Under the pieces are notes generated by a model. The model was not told where the DNA came from. It saw only the letters and a program-made list of their open reading frames with translations, and made no database searches. A DNA stretch of 64,000 nucleotides from Pseudalkalibacillus hwajinpoensis (GTDB lineage Bacteria; Bacillota; Bacilli; Bacillales; Guptibacillaceae), in assembly GCF_039851965.1 (NCBI RefSeq), contig NZ_CP156674.1, forward strand, positions 2,108,001 through 2,172,000, in the 5' to 3' direction. This document shows, piece by piece, positions 48,781 to 62,882 of the stretch (position 1 is its first letter; each line of letters starts with the position of its first letter). Made by a program: the position numbers and the translations under genes.

Positions 48781-49767
48781 TTATCCCTCCCGTAACCTGA
48801 GCACTAGCTGTTCCATCACAAATTGCGGATTCGTGTTGGCGCTCAGACGTCTTTTGGCATCGAGTATCGCCATCATATGCTGGCTTATCTTCTTTCTTCC
48901 GAATTGAAGGGCGTAACGTTCGAGCTTATCCTTCTGATCTGCATAGACAATTCGATTATCCTGCAGTTGTATTTTCATTAAATCCTTATACCAGAAAAGC
49001 ATAAGGTTAAGTCCCATATCCTGCTGCGTTTTATCCTTAAAATGTGCTAGCCATTTGTCATGGATCGTTAGGAAAACCTGATGAGGTCTTTCCTTCAACT
49101 CTTCTCCCAATTGTATCACTATCTCTCGCGCCTGTGCAAACCACTCATCAAGTGCTAATTCCTTCGCAGCTCGCTGATCATTCGTTAATTGGGAAGCTAT
49201 CTTAGCAAGATAAGAAGGTACACTATCGGCCACCAACGCTTCCTCGACCCCTTTCCTAGATAGGGGTCGGAATGTAAGAACCTGGCACCTAGAATAAATA
49301 GTAGACAGAATATGTTGCTTTTGTTCAGTTAGTAAAATAGCCATTGTCATTTGCCCCGGCTCTTCAAGAAACTTAAGTAAGCTATTTGCAGCCTGGGTTG
49401 TCATTCGATCTGAATGATTTAAAATATAGACTTTCTTCCGTGATTCCACACCTAAATAAGAAAATTCTTTTTGCAGTTTACGAATCTGATCTATTTTAAT
49501 TGACTGTCCGTCCGGCTCAATTAAGTGAAGATCTGGATGGTTCCCAGAATCAATACGTTTGCAATCTTTACACGTTTGACATGGATCAATCCCAACTCTT
49601 TCCTGACAAAAGTATGTTTTCGCGATATGAACAGCCAGATCTTTCTTTCCAGTTCCGGCCCCTCCATCAAATAAATAAGCATGGGAAAGTCTATCCTTTT
49701 GGAAGCTATTCATGACCATTCGAACAACGGTCGGTTGGCGTTCTCTTAATTCATTCCAATTTGTCAT
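48781..49767 (-). CDS. holB: DNA polymerase III delta' subunit
   Basis: Clamp-loader subunit. The 328 residues have the AAA+ fold with a P-loop-like GGAGTGKKDLAVHIA, the zinc module CQTCKDC preceded by CQERVGIDPC, and the SRC-containing sensor region (TIYSRCQVLTFRPL). ATG 49767 follows AGGATGAG at 8 nt; the GTG at 49776 would overlap that site. In B. subtilis yaaR lies between darA and holB; here holB directly follows darA after 26 nt. Confidence 0.96.
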   Translation of the reverse strand: MTNWNELRERQPTVVRMVMNSFQKDRLSHAYLFDGGAGTGKKDLAVHIAKTYFCQERVGIDPCQTCKDCKRIDSGNHPDLHLIEPDGQSIKIDQIRKLQKEFSYLGVESRKKVYILNHSDRMTTQAANSLLKFLEEPGQMTMAILLTEQKQHILSTIYSRCQVLTFRPLSRKGVEEALVADSVPSYLAKIASQLTNDQRAAKELALDEWFAQAREIVIQLGEELKERPHQVFLTIHDKWLAHFKDKTQQDMGLNLMLFWYKDLMKIQLQDNRIVYADQKDKLERYALQFGRKKISQHMMAILDAKRRLSANTNPQFVMEQLVLRLREG

Positions 49768-49793
49768 GTCTATCACTCATCCTACCGTACAAT

Positions 49794-50162
<369 letters not shown>

Positions 50163-50801
50163 TTAGTTATTCCTACAATAGTTATCCCACAGAGTTGTAA
50201 AATCCTTTATTATGTCATGAAAAATCTCTTCGACATTTTTCTCACCATTCACAAGCGTGATGCGATCATTATTTTGCTCATATAATTCCAGAAACGCCTG
50301 TCTAACTGTCTCGTGATAGTCAGTCCCTTTTTGCTCAATTCGATCCAGTTGATTGCGAGCAGTCATTCGCTCTTTTCCAACAGAAACTGGCAGATCAATC
50401 ATATAGCTACGATCGGGCGATAGGCCGCCTGTCGCAAATTCATTAATTACTTTTATAGTCTCAACATCAAGCCCAAGTCCAACCCCTTGATAAGCAATCG
50501 ATGCATCTACAAAACGATCGCAAAGAACAATATAGCCCTTATCGAGCGCAGGGATAATTTTCTCCTTCACATGCTGTGATCTAGAAGCGGCATATAATAG
50601 AACCTCTGTCTCATCTACCATCTCTTTATGAGCTGGATCTAAAATGAGTGATCGAATCTGATCGCTGATCTCCGTTCCGCCAGGCTCCCTTGTATGGATA
50701 AAAGGAATTTCTTCTCTTGTTAGATACTCAGAAAGTTTCTGGACCTGCGTCGATTTACCAGCGCCATCCGGTCCTTCGAATGTTATAAATAAACCTTTCA
50801 A
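50163..50801 (-). CDS. tmk: Thymidylate kinase
   Basis: Phosphorylates dTMP to dTDP. The 212 residues have the P-loop FEGPDGAGKSTQVQKL, the DRX motif VLCDRFVDASIAYQG, and a LID region around RMTARNQLDRIEQKG. The start is TTG at 50801, with AGAGGAG 7 nt upstream. It follows yaaO by 4 nt. Confidence 0.97.
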   Translation of the reverse strand: MKGLFITFEGPDGAGKSTQVQKLSEYLTREEIPFIHTREPGGTEISDQIRSLILDPAHKEMVDETEVLLYAASRSQHVKEKIIPALDKGYIVLCDRFVDASIAYQGVGLGLDVETIKVINEFATGGLSPDRSYMIDLPVSVGKERMTARNQLDRIEQKGTDYHETVRQAFLELYEQNNDRITLVNGEKNVEEIFHDIIKDFTTLWDNYCRNN

Positions 50802-50805
50802 TGCC

Positions 50806-52245
50806 TTACTCCTCTTCTATTGCGATCTCAATGGTATTTTCCTTCATCCCCTGAACATGACCACCACCTTGGACAACGGCTTCTAACAGTCTAATAACAT
50901 CAGTAGACAACCGTTCTCCAGGCATTACCACTGGAATACCCGGGGGATATGGAATAATTGCTCTAGCAGCAACTAGATGAGCTGCCCCTTTTAATTCTAT
51001 CTGCTTTTTAGTCATCGTCTCCAACTTTACAAAAGAATAAGCAGGAGTTGTAATATCTTCACCCACTAAGTTATGGAATGGGAATGCCTTTCTAGGTTGC
51101 TGCTGCTTCGATACAATCCGTTCAAATGCCTCTATTGTTTCTTTAAACTGCTCCGGCACAAATGCAAGTGGCAGGACGAGCAGAACATTTAAAGGATCAG
51201 CCAGTTCGACAAAAATTCCTTCTTGCTCCAGTTTCCGAGCTAACTCATAACCGGTTAGCCCATCGATTTGAACCGTTAGTTTGAGAGGATCAAGTCTCTC
51301 AAACGCCGTACTAAATTCTCCAATTACTTTGACTCCGTTCATCTTGCCGAGCTGTCTCTTAATCATCCTTATACCATCAAGGATTTGCTCAATATCTCCT
51401 TCTGAAAGCGAAGCAAGATAGAGTCTGGCTAAATCAAGGGAAGCCATGATAGGATATGAGGGACTGCTTGACTGAAAAATTTGAAGGTAATCATTAATGG
51501 CATCTCGATAGGTATCGTTTCCAATGTGTAGATAAGAGCCCATTGTCATAGCAGGAAGTGTCTTATGTGCAGAGTGAACCACTACATCCGCCCCTTGTCT
51601 GATAGCACTCCCAGGAAAATAAGCATCATTAACAAAGTGAGCTCCATGTGCTTCATCTACTAGAACGGAAACTCCATTATCATGTGCATACGAAATGATT
51701 TCCTTCAGATTCCTGCTCATACCGTAGTAGTTAGGGTTTGTCAGAACAATCACTTTCACCTCAGGATAAAGGACCAATGCTTTTTGAAGCAAAGCTAGTG
51801 TGATCCCTGTTGCCACCTGACTATCGGGTTCAAGTTCTGGGGAAAGAAAAATAGGATTAGCTTTTGATAGACGCAAACCGTTCCATATTGATTTATGACA
51901 ATTCTTTTGAACGAATACGTAATCGCCTTCTTTACAAATCGCCATCAACATTGCAAGATTCCCTGCAGTTGACCCACCAACTAGAAAGCGACTGTCTATA
52001 CTCCCATAAAGGTCAGCAGTAAGCTCCTCTGCTTTTCTGATTGGCCCGTCAGCGGCATGCAAATCATCAAGACCTGTGAGCTCAGTTGCATCAATTTCCA
52101 GTAGACTTTTATAAACCTCGTCCGCACCCTGGTAAGTTGAAAAAACAATACCATTCTTATGCCCCGGCACATGGTAAGAAACCGGTCGTGACTCTTTCCA
52201 ATTCATTAACGCCTCAAACAAGGGGGCTTTATCTACTTCATCCAT
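50806..52245 (-). CDS. yaaO: Orn/Lys/Arg decarboxylase family protein YaaO
   Basis: PLP-dependent enzyme of fold type I, 479 residues. It has the N-terminal SYHVPGHKNG segment, FLVGGSTAGNLAMLMA, the Asp/His pair VLVDEAHGAHF and the PLP lysine in VVHSAHKTLPAMT. C-terminal ACYIPYPPGIP-like sequence (ARAIIPYPPGIPVVMPGE) is typical of the decarboxylase family. The exact amino acid substrate (arginine, lysine or ornithine) is not clear from sequence. B. subtilis has it at the same locus; the neighbouring xpaC-yaaN pair is missing here. Confidence 0.92.
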   Translation of the reverse strand: MDEVDKAPLFEALMNWKESRPVSYHVPGHKNGIVFSTYQGADEVYKSLLEIDATELTGLDDLHAADGPIRKAEELTADLYGSIDSRFLVGGSTAGNLAMLMAICKEGDYVFVQKNCHKSIWNGLRLSKANPIFLSPELEPDSQVATGITLALLQKALVLYPEVKVIVLTNPNYYGMSRNLKEIISYAHDNGVSVLVDEAHGAHFVNDAYFPGSAIRQGADVVVHSAHKTLPAMTMGSYLHIGNDTYRDAINDYLQIFQSSSPSYPIMASLDLARLYLASLSEGDIEQILDGIRMIKRQLGKMNGVKVIGEFSTAFERLDPLKLTVQIDGLTGYELARKLEQEGIFVELADPLNVLLVLPLAFVPEQFKETIEAFERIVSKQQQPRKAFPFHNLVGEDITTPAYSFVKLETMTKKQIELKGAAHLVAARAIIPYPPGIPVVMPGERLSTDVIRLLEAVVQGGGHVQGMKENTIEIAIEEE

Positions 52246-52391
52246 TTATTCCACTTCACTCTACTAGAAATTTCGTTAATCTCATATTAGTATTCTATCA
52301 TTATCTGAGTAACACGAGAAGTGTAGCCCCCGTTAGTTCTATTATTGGAAAATACCGCTTTTGTATCATTCATTCATCAAATCCGATGGAA

Positions 52392-52429
52392 AACAAAAAG
52401 CAGATAGCTTTTTTTACAGCTATCTGCTT
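52392..52429 (-). terminator. Intrinsic terminator after csfB
   Basis: Minus-strand stem AAGCAGATAGCT/AGCTATCTGCTT, 12 bp, followed by TTTTTG. It overlaps the csfB stop codon. Confidence 0.9.
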
Positions 52430-52625
52430 ATGCTAAGCGACTAAGTCGCAGTTTCCGCAACTTCTCTAAGTAATACTGATAATTTTCATGATTGGTATCT
52501 GTTTCAATTACTTTACGTTCGCAATCATGGCAAATAAAGCGACCGCATATATGAATCCCTCTTATACTAGTTTCTTCACATACGAGGCAGCATTCACCAG
52601 CAGTCTGTCTCATTGTATTCTCCAT
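52428..52625 (-). CDS. csfB: Anti-SigG factor Gin (CsfB)
   Basis: Forespore inhibitor that keeps SigG (and mother-cell SigE) off until late. The short protein (65 residues) has a zinc-finger-like N-terminal half with Cys pairs at 13/16 and 32/35 (CLVC and CHDC), then a helical C-terminus. I chose ATG 52625 because GGAGGTGG lies 4 nt upstream; 37 further in-frame codons lack a start site. A near-consensus SigF promoter precedes it, matching B. subtilis csfB, which is also located between the rRNA operon and yaaO. Confidence 0.93.
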   Translation of the reverse strand: MENTMRQTAGECCLVCEETSIRGIHICGRFICHDCERKVIETDTNHENYQYYLEKLRKLRLSRLA

Positions 52626-52644
52626 CCTTCCACCTCCATGATAA

Positions 52645-52674
52645 AAGCTTTGCCCAGTTATGATGGATTTATAC
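52645..52674 (-). promoter_or_regulatory. SigF promoter of csfB
   Basis: On the minus strand GTATA (52670-52674), 15 bp, GGCAAAGCTT (52645-52654). Against the SigF consensus GYWTA-N15-GGNRANAMTW only one base differs. Confidence 0.75.
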
Positions 52675-52779
52675 AAGTAACACGCCTTTTTAAAATAAAA
52701 TTCATTTCTATCTATGAGTATGTAGACCAAACTCATCCCGTGTCTGTCTTTAATAAAAAGAAGATAAAATTTAGTAGGT

Positions 52780-52985
52780 ATAGTTGGACAAATGTTTGGT
52801 TGTTGACCTGCTAATACGGGGCTCGATAAGCGGCGAACTTCTTCGTCAGCTGCGCGATGCTAGATCCTCATGGATCTCCCGAATATCCACTCCGGTCTGC
52901 CATCACTTGCTTCCTCGAATTTCTTGCTTCTCCCACCCCTACGTAGCTTTCGATGAAGCCTTTCAGTTGAACACCAGTAAATCAA
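52780..52985 (-). other. Non-coding, partly structured segment downstream of the rRNA operon
   Basis: About 200 bp between csfB and the rRNA terminator. No credible gene: the in-frame plus-strand stretch continues into 5S rRNA. It contains short stems (AGATCC/GGATCT around 52869-52884; CGAA/TTCG around 52841-52852) and unusually even base composition. It may be a repeated intergenic element or remains of a processed rRNA trailer. Confidence 0.4.
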
Positions 52986-52998
52986 AACATAAAACCAT

Positions 52999-53032
52999 AC
53001 AAAAAAGCGAGAAACCATTTGGTCTCTCGCTT
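52999..53032 (-). terminator. rRNA operon terminator
   Basis: Minus-strand stem AAGCGAGAGACC/GGTTTCTCGCTT (one mismatch), followed by TTTTGTATGG. It lies 10 nt after the 5S gene. Confidence 0.88.
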
Positions 53033-53041
53033 CTCTTAGTC

Positions 53042-53158
<117 letters not shown>

Positions 53159-53335
53159 CTAATCAATGGTTTATCCACTAGAAAGTGTTTAACCAAGGAC
53201 AAGATATATTTTACTATACTTCTTAATGAAGTTCAAGAAAAATTTTCATTCCCTGAAAACTAGATAGCACGCACAATTTTCATCCAATATGTCCAGGTCC
53301 ATGAGCCAAATGGCTCACTTCGCTTTTCGTTTTTA

Positions 53336-56263
<2,928 letters not shown>

Positions 56264-56528
56264 TTAGACTACATTAGTCGCTTAACGCTTCTAACTTCGT
56301 CGATGCACATCGTTAGATGTGACTAACTACTAAAGATTTAACGCAAAAAAATAATAATTATTGGATGTCGTTGTTTATGCTATCTAGTTTTCAAGGAACA
56401 AGGCTATCACTCGAATCGGCATTGCTGCTTCTTCGACTAGCCTGTTTTGAAAGAAGTAAATCATTCTTTCAAAACTAAACGAAACGCTCATGTAAGGTTG
56501 GTAACCAATGTTACCTCGTAATTCTCCA

Positions 56529-58083
<1,555 letters not shown>

Positions 58084-58203
58084 AAGCTTAATCTAGCTTT
58101 TAAAACAATGTTTGTTTCCGTAGAAACAACTACTTACATGGCGTTTCGTTCAGTTTTCAAAGATCGATTCGTTTCTTCCAATGTCGTTTTCAGCGACTTT
58201 ATT

Positions 58204-58316
58204 AATATACCATATTAACTCAGTTACCGTCAACAACTTTTTTTAATTCTTTTTTCCGTCAACCGCTTTGTTTCGGCGACCTATATAACTATATCAGGGT
58301 TAATAATCATATGCAA
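58204..58316 (-). promoter_or_regulatory. Tandem rRNA operon promoters P1 and P2
   Basis: On the minus strand P1: TTGCAT (58311-58316), 17 bp, TATAGT (58288-58293). P2: TTGACG (58228-58233), 18 bp, TATATT (58204-58209). A third TTGACG (58257-58262) has no matching -10. P2 is about 120 bp before 16S. Confidence 0.75.
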
Positions 58317-58339
58317 CCCTTATTTTGAAATTATCTTTA

Positions 58340-58372
58340 AAAAACAAAAAGGACTCCTTTTTAAAGGGTCCA
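58340..58372 (-). terminator. Intrinsic terminator after bofA
   Basis: Minus-strand stem GGACCCTTT/AAAGGAGTCC with one mismatch and one G-U, followed by TTTTTGTTTTTTA. It shields bofA transcription from the rRNA promoters. Confidence 0.8.
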
Positions 58373-58381
58373 GCCGTTTCA

Positions 58382-58648
58382 TCAGCCTATAATAATAAGT
58401 TCTATTGCAGCAAGCGCAACAAGACCTGGCACTCCAAGAAACCCTGTCACGGCTGCCGTTCCTGGATTTATAGGTACATGGAGATCAAAAGGCGTACCAA
58501 ATGTATTTAAGAAAAATAGTAGAAGGGCGCCGATGGCGAGCTTAATCAGCCCCTGTCCAACCCACCGCATTGGTTTTAAGGGTGCTCCTATAAATAGAAG
58601 CAATACAATACTGATGACAAACAATCCGATGATGAGTATAGGATCCAT
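58382..58648 (-). CDS. bofA: Pro-SigK processing inhibitor BofA
   Basis: Integral membrane protein that restrains the SpoIVFB protease until the forespore signal. The 88 residues consist of two hydrophobic segments (LIIGLFVISIVLLLFIGAPL and IKLAIGALLLFFL) and a conserved C-terminal region (INPGTAAVTGFLGVPG LVALAAIEL-type). It ends the dnaX-ebfC-recR-yaaL-bofA cluster next to the rRNA operon, exactly as in B. subtilis. Confidence 0.93.
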   Translation of the reverse strand: MDPILIIGLFVISIVLLLFIGAPLKPMRWVGQGLIKLAIGALLLFFLNTFGTPFDLHVPINPGTAAVTGFLGVPGLVALAAIELIIIG

Positions 58649-58699
58649 AGATGGCCTCCGCTCTTTTTTCAGAATTAGTAAAGCTTATGTCTGTCCAAA

Positions 58700-58733
58700 T
58701 AAAAAAGAACGGGGAGTTTTCACTTCCCCATTC
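58700..58733 (-). terminator. Hairpin terminator at the end of yaaL
   Basis: Minus-strand stem GAATGGGGA/TCCCCGTTC (one G-U) followed by TTTTTTATTT. It overlaps the yaaL stop codon, so bofA may depend partly on its own promoter. Confidence 0.82.
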
Positions 58734-58938
58734 TAACCTTTCGTCGCTTTGCTTCTTTTAATAGAAAGAAATACTTCGCTTCATCAACTTTAAGCTTCGC
58801 AAGAACTGCTCCAGAAGGCTCAACACTGCGCTCTACGATTTCTTTCTGCTTGTACCATATGTCTTTCAATTCGTGAAGCGTCTCAAGCAAATGCTCATCA
58901 GTCTGTTTCCGCAAATAGCCCTTACGTTTGAATAACAT
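58720..58938 (-). CDS. yaaL: DUF2508 family protein YaaL
   Basis: A 72-residue, charged, helical protein of unknown function (YGYLRKQTDEHLLETLHELK-type start, KVDEAKYFFLLKEAKRRKV end). No membrane segment or known motif. It is conserved after recR in Bacilli, which supports it as a real gene. ATG at 58938; recR ends 16 nt upstream. Confidence 0.88.
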   Translation of the reverse strand: MLFKRKGYLRKQTDEHLLETLHELKDIWYKQKEIVERSVEPSGAVLAKLKVDEAKYFFLLKEAKRRKVRMGK

Positions 58939-58954
58939 TGGTTACCTCCTGATG

Positions 58955-59557
58955 CTACAGTTCACGTCGACCTTCCATTGCTTTAGAGAGCGTAACCTCA
59001 TCAGCATATTCAAGATCACCGCCCACCGGAAGACCATGTGCGATCCGAGTAATCCGGATTCCAGTTGGTTTTACAAGGCGCGCAATGTACATCGCTGTTG
59101 CTTCACCTTCTATAGTAGGGTCGGTTGCTAGAATGATCTCCGTTACTTTGTCATCCTGCAGACGCTTCAATAGTTCTGGTACTTTAATATCTTCCGGTCC
59201 AATTCCTTCAACAGGAGAGATAGCTCCATGAAGAACGTGATAAAGACCTGTATAGTCCTTCATTTTCTCGACTGCAATCACATCTTTTGCATCTTGAACC
59301 ACACAGATCACAGAATCATCTCGATGGGAATCTGAACAGATTCGACATGGATCTGTATCGGTAATGTGATTACAGATCGAGCAATACGTAAGCTGTCGCT
59401 TTGCATTTACGAGTGCTTTACCAAAATCAAGCACATCATCATCATTCATTTCAAGAACGAAAAAAGCCAGGCGGACCGCCGTTTTTGGTCCGATTCCCGG
59501 CAATTTCATAAAACTGTCGATCAGTTTTGATATCGGTTCAGGATAATGCACCTGCAT
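58955..59557 (-). CDS. recR: Recombination mediator RecR
   Basis: Helps load RecA in recombinational repair with RecF and RecO. The 200 residues have an N-terminal helix-hairpin-helix ([19 protein letters not shown]), a zinc finger with Cys59, 62, 71 and 74 (CSIC and CRIC), and a Toprim domain ([32 protein letters not shown]). ebfC ends 5 nt upstream of its start, so they are cotranslated. Confidence 0.97.
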   Translation of the reverse strand: MQVHYPEPISKLIDSFMKLPGIGPKTAVRLAFFVLEMNDDDVLDFGKALVNAKRQLTYCSICNHITDTDPCRICSDSHRDDSVICVVQDAKDVIAVEKMKDYTGLYHVLHGAISPVEGIGPEDIKVPELLKRLQDDKVTEIILATDPTIEGEATAMYIARLVKPTGIRITRIAHGLPVGGDLEYADEVTLSKAMEGRREL

Positions 59558-59562
59558 ACCCC

Positions 59563-59895
59563 CTAAAACATTCCAGGCATATTAAGACCCTGTGTGAATT
59601 TGCCCATGTCTTTATTGACCATTTCGTCAACATTACGAAGAGCATCATTCGTTGCAGCAAGAACAAGATCTTGAAGCATATCGATATCATCAGGATCCAC
59701 AACTTCTTCTTTAACAATTACTTCAAGAATTTCTTTATGGCCATTTGCTTTTACAAGAACCATACCGCCACCAGCAGAACCTTCAACAACCTTGTCTTTC
59801 AGTTCTTCTTGAGCTTTCGCCATATCCTTCTGCATTTTCTGCATTTGCTTCATCATATTATTCATATTTCCTCCGCCACCCATGCCGCGTTTCAT
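59563..59895 (-). CDS. ebfC: Nucleoid-associated protein, YbaB/EbfC family (YaaK)
   Basis: Small DNA-binding dimer. The 110 residues begin with a Gly/Met-rich segment ([18 protein letters not shown]), followed by the conserved helix and sheet core ([35 protein letters not shown]) and a helical end. ATG follows AAAGGAGGAATTTTATT. It is always next to dnaX and recR, suggesting a DNA repair or nucleoid role. Confidence 0.94.
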   Translation of the reverse strand: MKRGMGGGGNMNNMMKQMQKMQKDMAKAQEELKDKVVEGSAGGGMVLVKANGHKEILEVIVKEEVVDPDDIDMLQDLVLAATNDALRNVDEMVNKDMGKFTQGLNMPGMF

Positions 59896-59923
59896 AATAA
59901 AATTCCTCCTTTAATTAATTGGT

Positions 59924-61618
59924 TTATGTTTGGATATCTAACAAATCATCACCGACAAGACGCCTTGCCTCAGCAATCAATGGATCTTCTGCGGGCTCTT
60001 CGCCTTCCTTATCGGGTTCTGACTCATCTCGCGTTTTTAAAAACTCTGCACGAATTTGCTGCCATTCTTCTTCCACAATCGCAACCATCTCAAGTTGCCT
60101 GCCAAGTGTTCGTGACAGCACCTGTTCGAGAGTACCGCGAATGTTGTCCTTCATTGCCATCTGGCAGTGCATGTCATATTGGAAAGATAACAGAAACGAT
60201 TTTTCAGTTGAAGCGACCGGTTCACTATCCTTTAACCAGGCGTGTGCCGATACTTTTTCCTGACGCACGTTCTCCATTACTTCTCCCCAGACACTTTTCA
60301 CCTTCATCAAATCCTGCTTTGTTGCTTTCTTTAGCATCTCTTTTATTTTACCATGAGAGACACCGGATTTCTGTCTAGATGGTTTAAATTGTTTTTTTGG
60401 CTTTGATGAAGCCTGTTCATCTTCTGCTTGTTGTTTCACCGCGATGCCGTTTTCTTTCAAAGTCGTGAGCTCTTGCTCTAGTTTCTCAATACGATTGAGA
60501 AGCTCGCTTTGATCCTGGGTTGCCTGACTACTCGTTTCTTCCTGACAAATTTGCACAAGTGCGAGTTCAAGGAAAATACGTGGATGGTTTGTCCACTTCA
60601 TCTCTTGTTGGCTGCGATTTAATGTTTCAATAACCGCATAAATCCACTCTTTTGAGCAATTGTCCCCAAGATGCTGGAAGGTTTCATCGATCTTAACTCG
60701 TTCGACCACTTCTTCAAGCTGTGGGGCTGTTTGGTATAGTAGCAAGTCACGGTAATAATAAATCAAATCTTCTAGGAAGCGCGCAGCGTCCTTTCCATGC
60801 TCCATTAACTCTTCTACCGCATTCAATGCTTTAGCAACGTCTTTTTCGAAAAAAGCCATCGCAATGTTGGAGATCATCTTTTGAGACACACTACCTGTAA
60901 CGGCAAGCACATCATCAAGAACAACCTCAGCTTCACTATAAGAGATGGCCTGATCAAGAATACTTAGCGCATCCCGCATCCCGCCATCTGCAGCACGAGC
61001 TACCTGATAAAGGGCATCTTCCTCAACCTGTATGTCCTGGGCCTGAATAATAGTTTGCAGGCGACCAACGATATCCTGGGCGGTAATCCGTCTCATGTCA
61101 AATCGCTGACATCTTGAGATAATCGTTAGTGGAATCTTATGAGGCTCTGTCGTAGCAAGAATGAAGACGACATGTTTTGGAGGCTCTTCAAGTGTTTTAA
61201 GAAGCGCATTGAACGCCCCGGTTGAAAGCATGTGAACCTCATCTATAATATACACCTTATATGAAACAGAACTCGGTGCATACTTCACCTTATCACGGAT
61301 ATCACGGATATCATCGACCCCTGTATTGGAAGCTGCGTCAATCTCAATCACATCCGAGATCGAACCATCCGTTATACCAAGGCAGGCTGAACATTCATTA
61401 CACGGTTCAGCTACCGGTGCTTTCTCACAGTTGATCGCTTTCGCAATAATTTTAGCAGCACTTGTCTTTCCCGTTCCTCGAGGTCCTGTAAACAAATAGG
61501 CGTGAGAGATTTTCTGCTGCATGAGTGCGTTTTGGATTGTTCGTGTTACGTGCTTCTGGCCTACCACATCTTCGAAAGTTTGTGGTCGCCAAACGCGATA
61601 TAGCGCTTGATAACTCAT
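59924..61618 (-). CDS. dnaX: DNA polymerase III subunits gamma/tau
   Basis: Clamp-loader motor. The 564 residues (563 in B. subtilis) contain Walker A FTGPRGTGKTSAAKII, the zinc module CNECSACLGI, Walker B YIIDEVHMLS, the SRC sensor IISRCQRFDMRR, and tau-specific regions C-terminal of about 360. The ATG follows AGGAGGAGAG. A SigA-type promoter (TTGAAT-N17-TATAAT) lies just upstream. I did not find a convincing frameshift site; the B. subtilis type makes tau. Confidence 0.97.
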   Translation of the reverse strand: MSYQALYRVWRPQTFEDVVGQKHVTRTIQNALMQQKISHAYLFTGPRGTGKTSAAKIIAKAINCEKAPVAEPCNECSACLGITDGSISDVIEIDAASNTGVDDIRDIRDKVKYAPSSVSYKVYIIDEVHMLSTGAFNALLKTLEEPPKHVVFILATTEPHKIPLTIISRCQRFDMRRITAQDIVGRLQTIIQAQDIQVEEDALYQVARAADGGMRDALSILDQAISYSEAEVVLDDVLAVTGSVSQKMISNIAMAFFEKDVAKALNAVEELMEHGKDAARFLEDLIYYYRDLLLYQTAPQLEEVVERVKIDETFQHLGDNCSKEWIYAVIETLNRSQQEMKWTNHPRIFLELALVQICQEETSSQATQDQSELLNRIEKLEQELTTLKENGIAVKQQAEDEQASSKPKKQFKPSRQKSGVSHGKIKEMLKKATKQDLMKVKSVWGEVMENVRQEKVSAHAWLKDSEPVASTEKSFLLSFQYDMHCQMAMKDNIRGTLEQVLSRTLGRQLEMVAIVEEEWQQIRAEFLKTRDESEPDKEGEEPAEDPLIAEARRLVGDDLLDIQT

Positions 61619-61654
61619 TCGCCTACTCTCCTCCTAACCTCTTCATACTTTTCT

Positions 61655-61683
61655 ATTATACCGTGTCAGGCTGGCTAATTCAA
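61655..61683 (-). promoter_or_regulatory. SigA-type promoter of dnaX-ebfC-recR
   Basis: On the minus strand TTGAAT (61678-61683), 17 bp, consensus TATAAT (61655-61660), about 36 bp before the dnaX start. Confidence 0.78.
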
Positions 61684-61707
61684 AAACCATTCCTGTTAAA
61701 ACGGCAT

Positions 61708-61740
61708 AAAAAAACTCACTCCCGATAAAAGAGTGAGTTT
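61708..61740 (-). terminator. Intrinsic terminator of the SRP RNA gene
   Basis: Minus-strand stem AAACTCACTC/GAGTGAGTTT-type (AAACTCACT pairs with AGTGAGTTT) followed by TTTTATG. Confidence 0.88.
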
Positions 61741-61757
61741 GTGCATTTTATTAAGTA

Positions 61758-62035
61758 AACCGTGCACCTTCCTTCGATAAAGCAACCACAGGCGTTACCT
61801 GAACAGTTAGCTCGATCCGGGCACTCCCGCGGCACACAGAGGGAACCTACTTACTGCTGCTTCCTTCCGGACCTGACAGGATTCGTAGGACTCTGTTGCG
61901 CAGGACCCGAATGTCAACACCACTTATTCAGGTCAGACCCTGCAGTAGCTAAACCTCGGGAAGGGATTCAGTCTCGCTGTAGCGGATTGCGAGTACAGGG
62001 CACCGCTAATTCCCCACCTAGCACGGCAAATTTGA
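61758..62035 (-). ncRNA. scr: Signal recognition particle RNA (scRNA, large Bacillus type with Alu domain)
   Basis: Core of the SRP, with Ffh. The minus strand carries GCCGTGCTAGG at the 5' end and its partner AAGGTGCACGGT at the 3' end, the S-domain symmetrical loop GTCAGGTCCGGAAGGAAGCA with the GGAA tetraloop, and the Alu-domain elements GGGTCCTGCGCAAC and GAGCTAACTG. Size about 275 nt, close to the 271-nt B. subtilis scRNA. It lies between dnaX and tadA as in B. subtilis; mature ends are estimates. Confidence 0.95.
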
Positions 62036-62070
62036 TAACATTGTTAGTGCACTCGTTTGGTGCAAAATAT

Positions 62071-62099
62071 AGTATATCGCATTTCTACCTTTTTAGCAA
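62071..62099 (-). promoter_or_regulatory. SigA-type promoter of the SRP RNA
   Basis: On the minus strand TTGCTA (62094-62099), 17 bp, TATACT (62071-62076). The transcript would begin about 30 nt before the mature 5' end, as a precursor processed at the base of the long stem. Confidence 0.65.
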
Positions 62100-62126
62100 C
62101 AGGTCCGATACACCATTTATTGTAAA

Positions 62127-62219
62127 TGGCGGAGGCGAGAGGATTTGAACCCCCGCGACGCGTGAACGTCCTAACTGATTTCGAGTCAGCCCCCTTCAGC
62201 CAGACTTGGGTACGCCTCC
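62127..62219 (-). tRNA. tRNA-Ser (anticodon CGA)
   Basis: 93 nt including encoded CCA, with the long variable arm of class II tRNAs. Acceptor GGAGGCG pairs with CGCCTCC; the anticodon loop CTCGAAA presents CGA, reading UCG. It lies between tadA and the SRP RNA gene. Confidence 0.94.
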
Positions 62220-62261
62220 ATCCGTCGATGCCTTATTGGCACAGAAAACACTATATCATGT

Positions 62262-62810
<549 letters not shown>

Positions 62811-62882
62811 TTATCTAAAAACAGATTGGGTAAACTACATATTATTCCAGTACTTATTTCTATTATAAGGAGAGGAGATCAA

